The notes: generated by a model from the sequence alone, not told the origin. A stretch of DNA of 64,000 nucleotides from Streptomyces fumigatiscleroticus (GCF_014647975.1 NZ_BMQF01000008.1:124001-188000), one strand, 5' to 3'. Positions 43,696 through 53,012 are shown, counted from the first letter of the stretch. Program-made: numbers and translations.

Positions 43696-43882
43696 GTACT
43701 TGGCCACGACAGCGGCCACCAGCAGGGGCCGGCCTTCGAGCCCCGGTGACCTCCAGCCGCCGGGGCGTCCGGCAGCTGTTCAGAGAACCGCTGTGCCGAG
43801 TCCTCGGTCGCCGGGCCGAGGAGTCGATCGATGGGTCGTCGAGGAAGACGCACGTCGTGGCGTCGGTCGGAAGGGCATACGT

Positions 43883-44461
43883 ATGCTTGACGGTGGACAG
43901 GGGGCCCTCACCGCCCAGGTCTTCGGCACCGGGCGGCTGGACCTGCTGCCGTTGCGCGTCGCGCATGCCGAGGAGATGGCCGCGGTGCTCTCCGATCCGG
44001 CCCTGCACACATTCATCGGCGGCACTCCGGACACCCCGCAAGCCCTGCGCTCGCGCTACCGGCGTCTCAGCGCGGGCTCCCCGGATCCGGCCGTGTCCTG
44101 GCTGAACTGGGTGATCCGGCTCCGTGACGAGGGCTGTCCGACGGGCACCGTCCAGGCGACGGTCGTCCGCCCCGGGCGCGGTCACCGCGGTGACGGTCCC
44201 ATCGCCGAGATCGCCTGGGTGGTGGGAACGCCGTGGCAGGGACGGGGCATCGCCACCGAAGCGGCCCGGGGACTCGTCGCCTGGCTCGGCCGGCAGCAGG
44301 TGCACACCGTCGTCGCCCACATCCACCCCGGACACCGGGCGTCCGCCGCCGTCGCCACCGCCGCCGGGCTCAGAGCCACCGGCGAACGGCGGGAAGGCGA
44401 GATCCGATGGCTGCGGCGCGGCACGGAACCGCGGGCAGCCGTACCTCCCCAGGGCCCGTGA
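43883..44461 (+). CDS. RimJ/RimL-type GNAT acetyltransferase
   Basis: 192-residue acetyltransferase: TGRLDLLPLRVAHAEEMAAV at the start, AEIAWVVGTPWQGRGIATEA with the acetyl-CoA loop (QGRGIA), and AHIHPGHRASAAVATAAGL. ATG 43883 is supported by ggaaggg seven bases upstream. Its last codons lie inside the left arm of a very long terminator hairpin. Substrate unknown. Confidence 0.87.
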   Translation: MLDGGQGALTAQVFGTGRLDLLPLRVAHAEEMAAVLSDPALHTFIGGTPDTPQALRSRYRRLSAGSPDPAVSWLNWVIRLRDEGCPTGTVQATVVRPGRGHRGDGPIAEIAWVVGTPWQGRGIATEAARGLVAWLGRQQVHTVVAHIHPGHRASAAVATAAGLRATGERREGEIRWLRRGTEPRAAVPPQGP

Positions 44462-44492
44462 GAGCCCGGGCCCAGGGCGGTACGGCTGCCCG
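44432..44492. terminator. Bidirectional terminator between GNAT and bxlA
   Basis: Outer 14-bp perfect arms (cgggcagccgtacc / ggtacggctgcccg) enclose an inner gggcccg / cgggccc stem. It sits between convergent genes and its left arm overlaps the last ten codons of the GNAT gene. Confidence 0.85.
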
Positions 44493-44507
44493 GTCCGCCG
44501 CCGGACG

Positions 44508-46868
44508 CTACGCGAACGTGGCGTGGAGGCGGCGGGTGTGGTCCACCGTGCGGGGCTCGCCCGTCAGCGTGACCGTCGCCGTCAGGCGCGGGTCCGTGCT
44601 GGAGGCGGCCAGGCGCAGTTCCAGCGTTCCCGGCTCCACCACCCGCCGCCCGTCACGTCCCGTGAAGGACGCCACGTCCGCGGGCACGGTCACGCGCAGC
44701 CGGCGGTTCTCGCCGGGCCCGAGCGGAACGCGGGTGTAGCCGATGAGGCGCTGCACCGGCTGGACGACCGTGGCGACCGGGTCGTGCAGGTACAGCTGCA
44801 CGACCTCCGTGCCGTCCCGCTCGCTGGTGTTGCGCACGGTGAACGACAGCGTGAACTCCCCGTCGGTCCCGGCTTCGCCGGCCTCGACGTCCAGGTCGCT
44901 CCATTCGAAGCTGGTGTACGACAGCCCGTGCCCGAATCCGAACGCCGGTGTCGGATCGATGTTGGACACGTCGCTGGCCCGGGCGAGCGGTGCGGCCAGG
45001 TAGGTGGTCGGCTGTGCGCCGGGGCCTCGTGGCACGCTGACCGGCAGCCGCCCGGACGGGTTGGTCCGCCCGCTGATCACCCCGGCCAGGGCGGCGGTGC
45101 CCTCCACGCCCGGGAAGAAGGACTGCACGATCGCGGCGGACTCCGCGATCCCCCGTCCCAGTGCGTAGGGCCGCCCGGCGAGCAGTACGGTCACCACCGG
45201 CTTGCGGGTGTCCAGCAGGGCGTCGAGGAGCTGCTGCTGGGCGCCGGGCAGGGCGAGCGACTCGGCGTCGCAGCCCTCGCCGCTGGTGCCGCGGCCGAAG
45301 AGTCCGGCGCGGTCGCCCAGTACGGCGATGACGGCATCGGCGTCGTGCGCCGCCCGTACGGCCTCGGGGATGCCGGAGACGTCGCCGTCGTCGATCCCGG
45401 TGCCGCGGACGACGGTGATCTCCGCGTCGGGGAACTCGGCGGCCAGCGTCTCGCCCAGGGTGGGCAGTTCCAGGCCGACCGGGGTCTCGGGGTGGTGGAC
45501 GCCGACGTGCAGGGGGAAGGAGTAGCAGCCGAGGACGGCCGTGGACTCGGCGGCGTTGGGGCCGATGACGGCGATGCGGCGCGGCCGGTCCAGGGGCAGG
45601 GTGCCGTCGTTGGTGAGCAGCACGACCGCCTTCTCGGCGATCTCGCGGGCGAGTGCGCGGTTCGCCGGTGTGTCCAGGTCGATGCTGCCGCGCAGGGCGT
45701 CCGGGTCGTCGAGGTCGGTGCCCTCCAGCGCGGGCGGCACCGGGTTCCAGTCGGGGTCGAGCAGGCCGAGTGCGGCCTTCTGGGTGAGGACGCGGCGCAG
45801 GGCGCGGTCGATCAGGGCTTCGGGGACGCGGCCTTCGGTGACGGCCTCGGTGAGCGGTGCGCCGAACGTCTTCACCGTCGGCAGCTCCACGTCCAGGCCG
45901 GCCCGCAGTGCGGTGCCGGCGGCGTCGGCCCAGTCGCCGGCGACGCCGTGCAGGGTCTTCAGGAACGCGACGCCGAAGTAGTCGGCGACGACGGTGCCGT
46001 CGAAGCCCCAGGTGTCCCGCAGCAGCCCGGTGAGCAGGGTCTCGTCGGCCGCGGCGGGCATGCCGTCGACGTCGTTGTAGGCGGACATGACGGAGCGGGC
46101 GCCGCCCTCGCGGACCGCCATCTCGAACGGCGGGAGCAGCACGTCGGCGCGCTCGCGGGGCCCCGCGGAGACGGGTGCGAGATTGCGTCCGGCGCGGGAG
46201 GCGGAGTAGCCGACGAAGTGCTTGAGGGTGGCGACGATCCCGGCGGACTCCAGGCCCTGCACATAGGCGGTGCCGATGGTGCCGACGAGGTAGGGGTCCT
46301 CGCCGATGGTCTCCTCGACGCGGCCCCAGCGGGCGTCGCGCACGACGTCGAGGACGGGCGCGAGGCCCTGGTGGATGCCGACGGAGCGCATGTCACGGCC
46401 GATGGCGGCGGCCATACGGCGGATCAGCGCGGGGTCGAAGGTGGCGCCCCAGGACAGCGGGACGGGGTAGGCGGTGGCGCCCCAGGCGGCGAAGCCGGCC
46501 AGGCACTCCTCGTGGGCGACGGCGGGGATGCCGAAGCGGTTGGCGGAGGTGATGCGCATCTGGGTGCGCAGCAGGGACAGCGCGCCCAGGGCCGGATCGA
46601 CGGGGGCGGTGCCGAAGGGCCGGGTCAGCTGGCCGAGGCCGGAGGGCAGGAGGGCGTCCAGGTCGACGGCCTCCTCCATGTCGTGCTGGTGCGGTGCCAC
46701 TTCGCCGCCCTCGGCGGAGGCGCCGACCCACACTCCGTAGAGCTGGGCGATCTTCTCCTCAAGGGTCATGGCGTCGATCAGGGCGGAGACCCTGGTGGCG
46801 ACGGAATGGGCGGGGTCGTTCCACAGGGGGACTTCGGGGGTGGTCTCAACGGCCACGTTGGCGGTCAC
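44508..46868 (-). CDS. bxlA: GH3 beta-xylosidase / beta-glucosidase (BxlA-type)
   Basis: 786-residue cytoplasmic glycosidase without signal peptide. The GH3 barrel carries KHFVGY and the nucleophile Asp296 in TVVADYFGVAF; the alpha/beta sandwich follows (GRGTSGEGCDAESLALPGAQ) and then a fibronectin-like C-terminal domain (NTSERDGTEVVQLYLHDPVA). It hydrolyses imported xylo- or other beta-oligosaccharides to monomers. GTG 46868 overlaps the bxlG stop (gtga) and follows ggagg. Its place as last gene after a binding-protein ABC importer is the classic bxl order; beta-glucosidase is the alternative activity. Confidence 0.92.
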   Translation of the reverse strand: MTANVAVETTPEVPLWNDPAHSVATRVSALIDAMTLEEKIAQLYGVWVGASAEGGEVAPHQHDMEEAVDLDALLPSGLGQLTRPFGTAPVDPALGALSLLRTQMRITSANRFGIPAVAHEECLAGFAAWGATAYPVPLSWGATFDPALIRRMAAAIGRDMRSVGIHQGLAPVLDVVRDARWGRVEETIGEDPYLVGTIGTAYVQGLESAGIVATLKHFVGYSASRAGRNLAPVSAGPRERADVLLPPFEMAVREGGARSVMSAYNDVDGMPAAADETLLTGLLRDTWGFDGTVVADYFGVAFLKTLHGVAGDWADAAGTALRAGLDVELPTVKTFGAPLTEAVTEGRVPEALIDRALRRVLTQKAALGLLDPDWNPVPPALEGTDLDDPDALRGSIDLDTPANRALAREIAEKAVVLLTNDGTLPLDRPRRIAVIGPNAAESTAVLGCYSFPLHVGVHHPETPVGLELPTLGETLAAEFPDAEITVVRGTGIDDGDVSGIPEAVRAAHDADAVIAVLGDRAGLFGRGTSGEGCDAESLALPGAQQQLLDALLDTRKPVVTVLLAGRPYALGRGIAESAAIVQSFFPGVEGTAALAGVISGRTNPSGRLPVSVPRGPGAQPTTYLAAPLARASDVSNIDPTPAFGFGHGLSYTSFEWSDLDVEAGEAGTDGEFTLSFTVRNTSERDGTEVVQLYLHDPVATVVQPVQRLIGYTRVPLGPGENRRLRVTVPADVASFTGRDGRRVVEPGTLELRLAASSTDPRLTATVTLTGEPRTVDHTRRLHATFA

Positions 46869-47683
46869 TTTCCTCCGACGCCCATCAGGCCCTGGACCAG
46901 GGCGCGGCGGGCGAACAGATAGACGAGCAGGACGGGGACCATGGACAGCACCACGGCTCCCAGCAGACCCGGGATGTCGATGCCGTGTTCGGTCTGGAAG
47001 TTGTACAGGCCCAGGGTGATGACCTTGGTGGAGTCGGACTGGGTCAGCACCAGCGGGAAGAGGAAGCCGTTCCAGGCCTGGAGCGCGGAGAACACCACGA
47101 TGGTGGAGAGTCCGCCGCGCGACAACGGCACGACCAGCTGGAAGAACATGCGCCGCGGGGTGGCGCCGTCCATGGCCATCGCCTCGAACAGCTCCGGGGA
47201 GATGTCGCGCATGGCTCCGCTGAGGATCAGCGCGGACATCGGGAAGCAGAACGCGGCGGTGGGCAGGATGACGCCGAGGAGGTTGTCGTACAGGCCCGCT
47301 TCGCTGATCAGGTAGAACATCGGCACGATCACGGCCTGGGCCGGGATGGCCAGGCCGAGCAGGAACAGCCGGAAGATCAGCGAGGTGGCCCGGCTGCGGC
47401 TGCGGACGATCGCGTACGCCAGCGGCGGCACCAGCAGCAGCACCAGGCCGACCACGCACACGGTGACGACGAGGGTGTTCAGGAAGTACCGGCCGAATCC
47501 GCTGTCGAAGGCCCCGGTGTAGTTGTCCAGGGTGAAGCTGTCCGGGATGGAGACCGGACCGCCCTCGGCGTAGTCCCCCCTGCTGCGCAGCGTGGCCGCG
47601 AGCATCACGTACAGCGGCAGTCCGACCAGGAAGAGCCAGAGAAGTGATCCGGCGCCGGCCAGGTAGTTGGGGCGTCGTCTCAT
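46865..47683 (-). CDS. bxlG: ABC sugar permease, second subunit (BxlG-type)
   Basis: 272-residue MalG-like permease with six hydrophobic segments. The EAA loop that docks the ATPase reads ELFEAMAMDGATPRRMFFQL followed by VVPLSRGGLSTI. Its ATG overlaps the bxlF stop (atga), and its stop overlaps bxlA. No ATPase gene is in the operon; Streptomyces sugar importers usually share the MsiK ATPase encoded elsewhere. Confidence 0.93.
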   Translation of the reverse strand: MRRRPNYLAGAGSLLWLFLVGLPLYVMLAATLRSRGDYAEGGPVSIPDSFTLDNYTGAFDSGFGRYFLNTLVVTVCVVGLVLLLVPPLAYAIVRSRSRATSLIFRLFLLGLAIPAQAVIVPMFYLISEAGLYDNLLGVILPTAAFCFPMSALILSGAMRDISPELFEAMAMDGATPRRMFFQLVVPLSRGGLSTIVVFSALQAWNGFLFPLVLTQSDSTKVITLGLYNFQTEHGIDIPGLLGAVVLSMVPVLLVYLFARRALVQGLMGVGGK

Positions 47684-48636
47684 GACACACCCTCCATGTC
47701 GCTGCGCATCTTGTCGTAGCCGGAGACCTTGACGACGATCAGCGAGATGATCGTGGCCGCGACGACCAGGGCGAGGGCGATGGCGGCACCCGCGCCGAAG
47801 TCGAAGCCCTTGAAGGCCTTCTGGTACATGTAATAAGCGCTGATCGTGGTGTCGGTGCCCGGGCCGCCCTGGGTGAGGATGAGGACGGTCTCGAACGTGG
47901 TGAGGCCGCCGACGATCATCAGGATCATCGAGGTGATGATCGAGTTGCGTAGCTGCGGCAGCGTGATGTGGAAGAACTGGCGGTAGCGGCCGGCTCCGTC
48001 GATCTCCGCCGCCTGGTACAGGACCTGCGGGATCGCGCGGGCGGCGCCCTGGTAGATGAGGGTGTGCAGCGGGGTGAACTGCCAGGCGCTCACGAACGCC
48101 AGCACGCCGATGGCGGTGGCCTGCTTGCCGAAGAGGTTGCCGTCGCCGAACAGCCAGGTGGCGCGCGCGGGGATGCCGAAGTTCGGGTCCAGCAGCGCCC
48201 GCCACAGCACGGACACGGCGGTGGAGGAGAGCAGCAGCGGGATGAAGTAGATGGCCGACAGCACGGCGCGGTTGCGCTGGTTGCCCGCGGCCCATACGCC
48301 GAGCAGGATGCTCAGCGGTGTCTGGATGATGACGCCGAGCGCGGTGAGCAGCAGGGTAAGCCAGATGCTGTTGATCATCACCGGGTCGTCGGCGATGCGT
48401 GTCCAGTTGTCCATCCCGACGAATTCGGGCGAGCCGAGGCCGTTCCAGCTCATGAACGACAGCACCGCGACCGCGATCAGCGGGACGATCGCGAACAGGG
48501 CGAAGAACACGGTGGCGGGCACGGCCCAGCCGAAGCCGGGGCGCGCCACCTTCGCGGTGTAGGAGCCGTCCGGCCGCCGCCGGGCCCGCTTACGGGGCTC
48601 GGCGGTGGGCGGAGGGCTCGTGATCTGAGTGGTCAT
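47680..48636 (-). CDS. bxlF: ABC sugar permease, first subunit (BxlF-type)
   Basis: 318-residue MalF-like permease with six helices after a basic cytoplasmic N-terminus (RKRARRRPDG). The EAA motif is YQAAEIDGAGRYRQFFHITL then PQLRNSI. It starts 7 bases downstream of the bxlE stop and overlaps bxlG by four bases, so the importer genes are tightly coupled. It forms the membrane channel with BxlG. Confidence 0.93.
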   Translation of the reverse strand: MTTQITSPPPTAEPRKRARRRPDGSYTAKVARPGFGWAVPATVFFALFAIVPLIAVAVLSFMSWNGLGSPEFVGMDNWTRIADDPVMINSIWLTLLLTALGVIIQTPLSILLGVWAAGNQRNRAVLSAIYFIPLLLSSTAVSVLWRALLDPNFGIPARATWLFGDGNLFGKQATAIGVLAFVSAWQFTPLHTLIYQGAARAIPQVLYQAAEIDGAGRYRQFFHITLPQLRNSIITSMILMIVGGLTTFETVLILTQGGPGTDTTISAYYMYQKAFKGFDFGAGAAIALALVVAATIISLIVVKVSGYDKMRSDMEGVS

Positions 48637-48643
48637 GAGCCGT

Positions 48644-49948
48644 TCACTCGGTCGGGAGGGCCTGCATGGCCTTGATGAAGCCGTCCTCGTCCAGCTGGCC
48701 GTTGAAGAACTGCTGGACGGCCTGGTGGATCGGGGTGATGGCGGACGGCGGGTAGGCCTGGTCCCAGGACAGCTGGAAGGACGGGGCCTTGGCGACCAGG
48801 TCGTACTGGAAGCGCGCGTAGTCGGGGCTCGCCGCGGTGTCGAGGAACTTCTCGGTGTTCGTGGTGGTGGGCAGGTTGCCGATGGCCATCTGCGCCTTGA
48901 CGAACTCGTCGGAGTACATGAGCTTCAGGAACTCGGCGGCGGCCTCGGGGTGCTTGGTCTTCTTCAGCACCGAGTAGAAGTTGTTGGTGTTGCCGACGAC
49001 GTTGCCGGGCTCGCCCTTGCCGCCCGGGACGGTCGGGAAGGTGGTGTACCCGAGGTCCTTCCCGGCGAACTCCTTGGCGTCCTCCAGCTGCTGGGAGTAG
49101 TACCAGGAGCCCATCAGCTCGAAGCCGGCCTTGCCCTGGGCGACCAGCGCGGGCGAGGCGCCGTTGGTGTACTTCACGGAGTCGTAGTTCTTGCCGAAGG
49201 CACCCGCGTCGACGAGTTCGCGGAGCATGCTGAGCGCCTTCTTGCTGTCGGCGCTGTTCCAGGCCTCCTTGTCGCCGCCGAGGGCCTTCTCGAACAGGCC
49301 GGGGCCGGCGATGCGGTCGTAGAGGTACTCGAACCACATCAGCGTCGGCCACTGGTCGCCGCCGCCGAGGGCGATGGGGGTGACGCCGGAGGCCTTGAGC
49401 TTCTTGACGGCGTCGAGGAGTTCGTCCCAGGTCTTGGGCGGCTCGACACCGGCGTCCTTGAGGACCTTCTTGTTGTTGAACAGCAGGACCGGCTGCGTGC
49501 CGCGCATGGGGATGCCGTAGGCCTTGCCGTCGACGACCGCGCTGTTGAACACCGACGGCAGGAACTGGTCCTTCAGGTGCGGGTCCTTGCGGATGAAGTC
49601 GTCCAGCGGGAGCAGCAGGTCGGCCTTGACGAAGGGCTGGATGCTGCCGCCGCCCCAGTTGTAGAAGATGTCCGGGGCGTTCGGCGTGCTGATGATCGTC
49701 TGAAGCTTCTGCTGGTAGTCGGCGCCGGGGATGGTGTCGAGGACGGCCTTGACCTTCGACGTCTTGTTGAACGTGTCGACGATCTGCTTCTCGACCTTGT
49801 TGCCGGCGTCCCCGTAGACCAGGACATGGATCTTTCCGTCGTCCGACGAGCCCCCACCGTTGCCGTCACCGCAGGCCGAGAGGGTCAGCGCCAGGGCGAG
49901 CGTCGCACCGCAAGCAACCAGCCTGGGCAAGCGTGCACGTGTCTTCAT
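48644..49948 (-). CDS. bxlE: Extracellular sugar-binding lipoprotein (BxlE-type)
   Basis: 434-residue solute-binding protein. A lipobox (ALALTLSACGDG) follows the basic MKTRARLPRL, so the mature protein is anchored at Cys. The periplasmic-binding-protein fold follows (KIHVLVYGDAGNKVEKQIVD; ADLLLPLDDFIRKDPHLKDQ; NTNNFYSVLKKTKHPEAAAE). It probably binds xylo-oligosaccharides released by the nearby xylanase. ATG 49948 has aaagg upstream; that Shine-Dalgarno overlaps the 11-bp operator at 49960-49970, so a bound repressor would also sit in the 5' leader. First gene of bxlEFGA. Confidence 0.94.
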   Translation of the reverse strand: MKTRARLPRLVACGATLALALTLSACGDGNGGGSSDDGKIHVLVYGDAGNKVEKQIVDTFNKTSKVKAVLDTIPGADYQQKLQTIISTPNAPDIFYNWGGGSIQPFVKADLLLPLDDFIRKDPHLKDQFLPSVFNSAVVDGKAYGIPMRGTQPVLLFNNKKVLKDAGVEPPKTWDELLDAVKKLKASGVTPIALGGGDQWPTLMWFEYLYDRIAGPGLFEKALGGDKEAWNSADSKKALSMLRELVDAGAFGKNYDSVKYTNGASPALVAQGKAGFELMGSWYYSQQLEDAKEFAGKDLGYTTFPTVPGGKGEPGNVVGNTNNFYSVLKKTKHPEAAAEFLKLMYSDEFVKAQMAIGNLPTTTNTEKFLDTAASPDYARFQYDLVAKAPSFQLSWDQAYPPSAITPIHQAVQQFFNGQLDEDGFIKAMQALPTE

Positions 49949-49959
49949 CGTTCGCCTTT

Positions 49960-49970
49960 CGAAAGTTTCG
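49960..49970 (-). promoter_or_regulatory. BxlR/XlnR-type operator upstream of bxlE
   Basis: CGAAAGTTTCG, a perfect CGAAA-N-TTTCG dyad, 12 bases before the bxlE start and overlapping its ribosome binding site. The same motif with a different centre base precedes the xylanase gene. Confidence 0.85.
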
Positions 49971-50084
49971 GCTTCTTCGCCGAAAGTCCATGTCCCGGGA
50001 CAGTAGGTGGGCACCCGATATTTGGTCAACGGTCGCGCAGGACCTGACTCAAACCGTTATCCAGAGGTGTCGCGCCGGGTGGCC

Positions 50085-50090
50085 TATCCT
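50085..50090 (+). promoter_or_regulatory. -10 element of leaderless LacI regulator gene
   Basis: TATCCT ends six bases before ATG 50097; no Shine-Dalgarno. Confidence 0.6.
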
Positions 50091-50096
50091 GCGAAC

Positions 50097-51119
50097 ATGC
50101 GAGATGACGACGGTGCCGGCGGCAGGGTGACCCTGGCCGCAGTGGCGGAAACGGCGGGGGTTTCCCTAGCGACAGTTTCGAAGGTGCTCAACGGTCGCTC
50201 GGGGGTCTCCGACGCCACCCGTGCCCGGATCGAGGAACTGCTCGACTCCCACGGCTACCGCCGCCGGGACCGGGGCGGCTCCCGGCCGCCGCTCATCGAG
50301 CTCGTCTTCCACGAGCTGGACAGCGCCTGGGCGATGGAGCTGATCAGGGGCGTGCAGGACGTCGCCGAGAGAAGCGGGGCGACGGTGGTGCTCACCGAGA
50401 GCGGCACGCGCCACGCGCCCTCGCCCGACTGGGTCGAGGGTGTGCTGCGGCGCCGGCCGCTCGGCGTCGTCCTGGTCTTCTCCACGCTGCCGGGGGACGT
50501 GAAGAAGCAGTTGTGGTCGCGGGCGATCCCCTTCGTCATCATCGACCCGGCCGGCGACCCGGACCCCGACGTGCCGTCGGTCGGCTCGGCGAACTGGTCC
50601 GGCGGCCTGGCGGCGACGCGGCATCTCATCGAGCAGCGGCACGAGCGGATCGCGGTCATCACCGGGCCCGAGGACATGCTGTGCTCGCTCGCGCGGCTCG
50701 ACGGGTACCGGTCGGCCATGGCGATGGCGGGGCTGGAGATCGACCCGCGGCTCGTACGCTTCGGCGACTTCCATGTGCAGGGCGGCTTCGAGCACGCCAA
50801 GGAGCTGCTGGACCTGCCCGACCGGCCGACGGCCGTCTTCGCCGGCAGCGACCTCCAGGCGCTGGGGGTGCTGGAGGCGGCGCGGATGCGGGGGCTGAGC
50901 GTGCCGGGGGAGCTGTCGGTGGTCGGGTACGACGACCTGCCGCTGGCGCAGTGGTCGTCGCCGCCGCTGACGACCGTGCGCCAGCCGCTGCGGCACATGG
51001 CGGAGGAGGCGGCCCGGATGCTGTTGCGGCCCGCCGCCGACGGGGCGCAGCGAGGGCGGCGCATAGAACTGGCGACGGAACTGATCGTCCGCCAGACCAC
51101 GGCGCTGGTTCATCTGTGA
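50097..51119 (+). CDS. bxlR: LacI-family regulator of the xylan/bxl genes
   Basis: 340-residue repressor. The LacI headpiece reads VTLAAVAETAGVSLATVSKV then LNGRSGVSDATRARIEELLD, with the hinge before RPPLIELVFHELDSAWAMEL. The sugar-binding core has the usual RHLIEQRHERIAVITGP and LSVVGYDDLPLAQWSSPPLT ends. It is divergent from bxlE and upstream of the xylanase gene, and CGAAA-N-TTTCG boxes sit at both target promoters, so it is the likely BxlR/XlnR, released by xylose or xylobiose. ATG 50097 is chosen from the leaderless layout; an upstream in-frame GTG would add 30 residues. Confidence 0.9.
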   Translation: MRDDDGAGGRVTLAAVAETAGVSLATVSKVLNGRSGVSDATRARIEELLDSHGYRRRDRGGSRPPLIELVFHELDSAWAMELIRGVQDVAERSGATVVLTESGTRHAPSPDWVEGVLRRRPLGVVLVFSTLPGDVKKQLWSRAIPFVIIDPAGDPDPDVPSVGSANWSGGLAATRHLIEQRHERIAVITGPEDMLCSLARLDGYRSAMAMAGLEIDPRLVRFGDFHVQGGFEHAKELLDLPDRPTAVFAGSDLQALGVLEAARMRGLSVPGELSVVGYDDLPLAQWSSPPLTTVRQPLRHMAEEAARMLLRPAADGAQRGRRIELATELIVRQTTALVHL

Positions 51120-51122
51120 TTC

Positions 51123-51133
51123 GAAACTGTCGC
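51123..51133 (+). promoter_or_regulatory. Weak second operator-like site
   Basis: CGAAACTGTCG differs from the CGAAA-N-TTTCG box at one position. It lies just after the regulator's stop codon and 166 bp upstream of the strong xylanase operator; possibly an auxiliary site. Confidence 0.35.
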
Positions 51134-51288
51134 AGGCGCCGCCTTCGCGTTGCGCGACCGCCCCGACCAGGCATGACGCCACGGCGCACCCGTTCCCTGT
51201 CGGCAGGTGTCACGGGCGATTCCTGCGCGAGTGGTTGACCTGACGGCCGCTCGACCGTACGTTCTGCGCTGCAATTCGGAGATCGATC

Positions 51289-51299
51289 CGAAACTTTCG
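51289..51299 (+). promoter_or_regulatory. BxlR/XlnR-type operator upstream of the xylanase gene
   Basis: CGAAACTTTCG, perfect CGAAA-N-TTTCG dyad 79 bases upstream of the xylanase start codon. Confidence 0.85.
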
Positions 51300-51377
51300 C
51301 GCACCTTTTTCACCAGGCTCAGCCGACCTCCCGCTCACAGGCCGCGCCACGGGACGACGGCCATCGAAGGGGATGAC

Positions 51378-52772
51378 ATGTTCATGAGCACTACACGCAT
51401 CACGCGTGGCAGGCGTCTGTCCCGGACTCACCGAGCCATAGGCGCCGGGCTGGCGGGCTTCCTCGCCCTGGGCGGCGTCACCGCGCTCGCCGGGACCGCC
51501 GACGCCGCGACGACGCTCGCCTCCGCCGCCTCGGCCAAGGGCCGCTACTTCGGCACGGCGGTCGCCGCGTACCACCTCGGCGAGACCGCCTACGCCGGCA
51601 CACTCGACACCGAGTTCAACTCGGTCACCCCCGAGAACGAGATGAAGTGGGACGCGGTCGAGCCCACCCGCAACTCCTTCAGCTTCACCTCCGCGGACCA
51701 GATCGTCAGCCACGCCCAGAGCAAGGGCATGAAGATCCGCGGCCACACCCTGGTGTGGCACTCCCAGCTGCCCGGCTGGGTCTCCGGTCTGGGCGCCACC
51801 GACCTGCGCACGGCGATGAACAACCACATCACCCAGGTCATGACCCACTACAAGGGCAAGATCGCCGCCTGGGACGTGGTCAACGAGGCGTTCCAGGACG
51901 GCGGCAGCGGGGCCCGCCGCAGCTCGCCCTTCCAGGACAAGCTCGGCGACGGCTTCATCGAGGAGGCGTTCCGCACCGCCCGCGCCACCGACCCGGACGC
52001 CAAGCTCTGCTACAACGACTACAACACCGACGGTGTCAACGCGAAGAGCAACGCCGTCTACAACATGGTCAAGGACTTCAAGGCCCGCGGCGTCCCGATC
52101 GACTGCGTCGGATTCCAGTCCCACTTCAACAGCGCCTCCCCGGTCCCGTCCGACTACCAGGCCAACCTCCAGCGCTTCGCCGACCTCGGCGTCGACGTGC
52201 AGATCACCGAGCTGGACATCGAGGGCTCCGGCACCGCGCAGGCCACCAACTACGGCAACGTCGTCAAGGCCTGCCTCGCCGTGACCAGGTGCACCGGCAT
52301 CACCGTATGGGGCATCACCGACAAGTACTCCTGGCGTGCCAGCGGCACACCGCTGCTCTTCGACTCCGACTACGGCAAGAAGCCCGCCTACGACGCGGTC
52401 ATCACCGCGCTCGGCGGCACCCCCGGCGACGGCGGTGGCGGTGACGGCGGCAACGGCTCCACCGCCACCTGCACCGCGACCTACACCCGCACCGCCGACT
52501 GGGACAGCGGCTACAACGGCCAGGTGACCATCAAGGCCGGCGACAAGGCCATCTCCTCCTGGAGCGTCCCCCTCACGTTCGCCTCGCCGCAGACGGTCTC
52601 CACGACCTGGAACGGTACGCCCAGCTGGGACAGCACCAACACCGTCATGACGGTGCGGCCCGCCGGCTGGAACGGCCAGCTCGCCGCCGGCGCCTCGACC
52701 AGCTTCGGGTTCACCGTCACGAAGAACGGCAGCAGCACGGCACCCGTCATCGGCGCCTGCACCGCTTCCTGA
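51378..52772 (+). CDS. Secreted GH10 endo-1,4-beta-xylanase with CBM2
   Basis: 464-residue exported xylanase. Signal peptide about 1-43 (cut after GTADA); GH10 barrel about 45-347 with acid/base Glu170 in WDVVNEAF and nucleophile Glu278 in ITELDIEG, plus ENEMKWDAVEP and RGHTLVWHSQLP substrate motifs; a Gly/Asp linker (348-361, GDGGGGDGGNG); C-terminal CBM2 with flanking cysteines (CTATYTRTADWDSGYN to GACTAS). It cleaves xylan outside the cell to oligomers for the BxlEFG importer. ATG 51378 follows gaagggg by six bases. It has its own CGAAACTTTCG operator. Confidence 0.95.
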   Translation: MFMSTTRITRGRRLSRTHRAIGAGLAGFLALGGVTALAGTADAATTLASAASAKGRYFGTAVAAYHLGETAYAGTLDTEFNSVTPENEMKWDAVEPTRNSFSFTSADQIVSHAQSKGMKIRGHTLVWHSQLPGWVSGLGATDLRTAMNNHITQVMTHYKGKIAAWDVVNEAFQDGGSGARRSSPFQDKLGDGFIEEAFRTARATDPDAKLCYNDYNTDGVNAKSNAVYNMVKDFKARGVPIDCVGFQSHFNSASPVPSDYQANLQRFADLGVDVQITELDIEGSGTAQATNYGNVVKACLAVTRCTGITVWGITDKYSWRASGTPLLFDSDYGKKPAYDAVITALGGTPGDGGGGDGGNGSTATCTATYTRTADWDSGYNGQVTIKAGDKAISSWSVPLTFASPQTVSTTWNGTPSWDSTNTVMTVRPAGWNGQLAAGASTSFGFTVTKNGSSTAPVIGACTAS

Positions 52773-52796
52773 TCCACCGCCCATCCCCCGCAGACC

Positions 52797-52835
52797 GGGT
52801 CCCTCGTGAGGTGTCGTCCTCCTCACGAGGGACCC
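52797..52835 (+). terminator. Terminator of the xylanase gene
   Basis: Perfect 15-bp inverted repeat (gggtccctcgtgagg / cctcacgagggaccc), 9-nt loop, followed by ttcc, 24 bases after the stop codon. Confidence 0.9.
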
Positions 52836-53012
52836 TTCCACTCACGACGACGGACCGGCGGTCTCCGTGGCGGCCCAGGCGGACAGAGGCCGCAGGGCGT
52901 CGTGGCCGGGTGTGCCGTGGACCCCGGGCAGCCTGACCGGGTCGGACCGGGGGCCCGCCGGGTCGGTCGCCTACGGGTGCCGCGGTGGAGCGGAAGGGGT
53001 CGTCCGCGGCGC

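Noticed and set aside
44124..46922. 932-codon plus-strand ORF opposite bxlA
   Set aside because: Shadow of the GH3 gene; bxlA has full motifs and coupling to bxlG.
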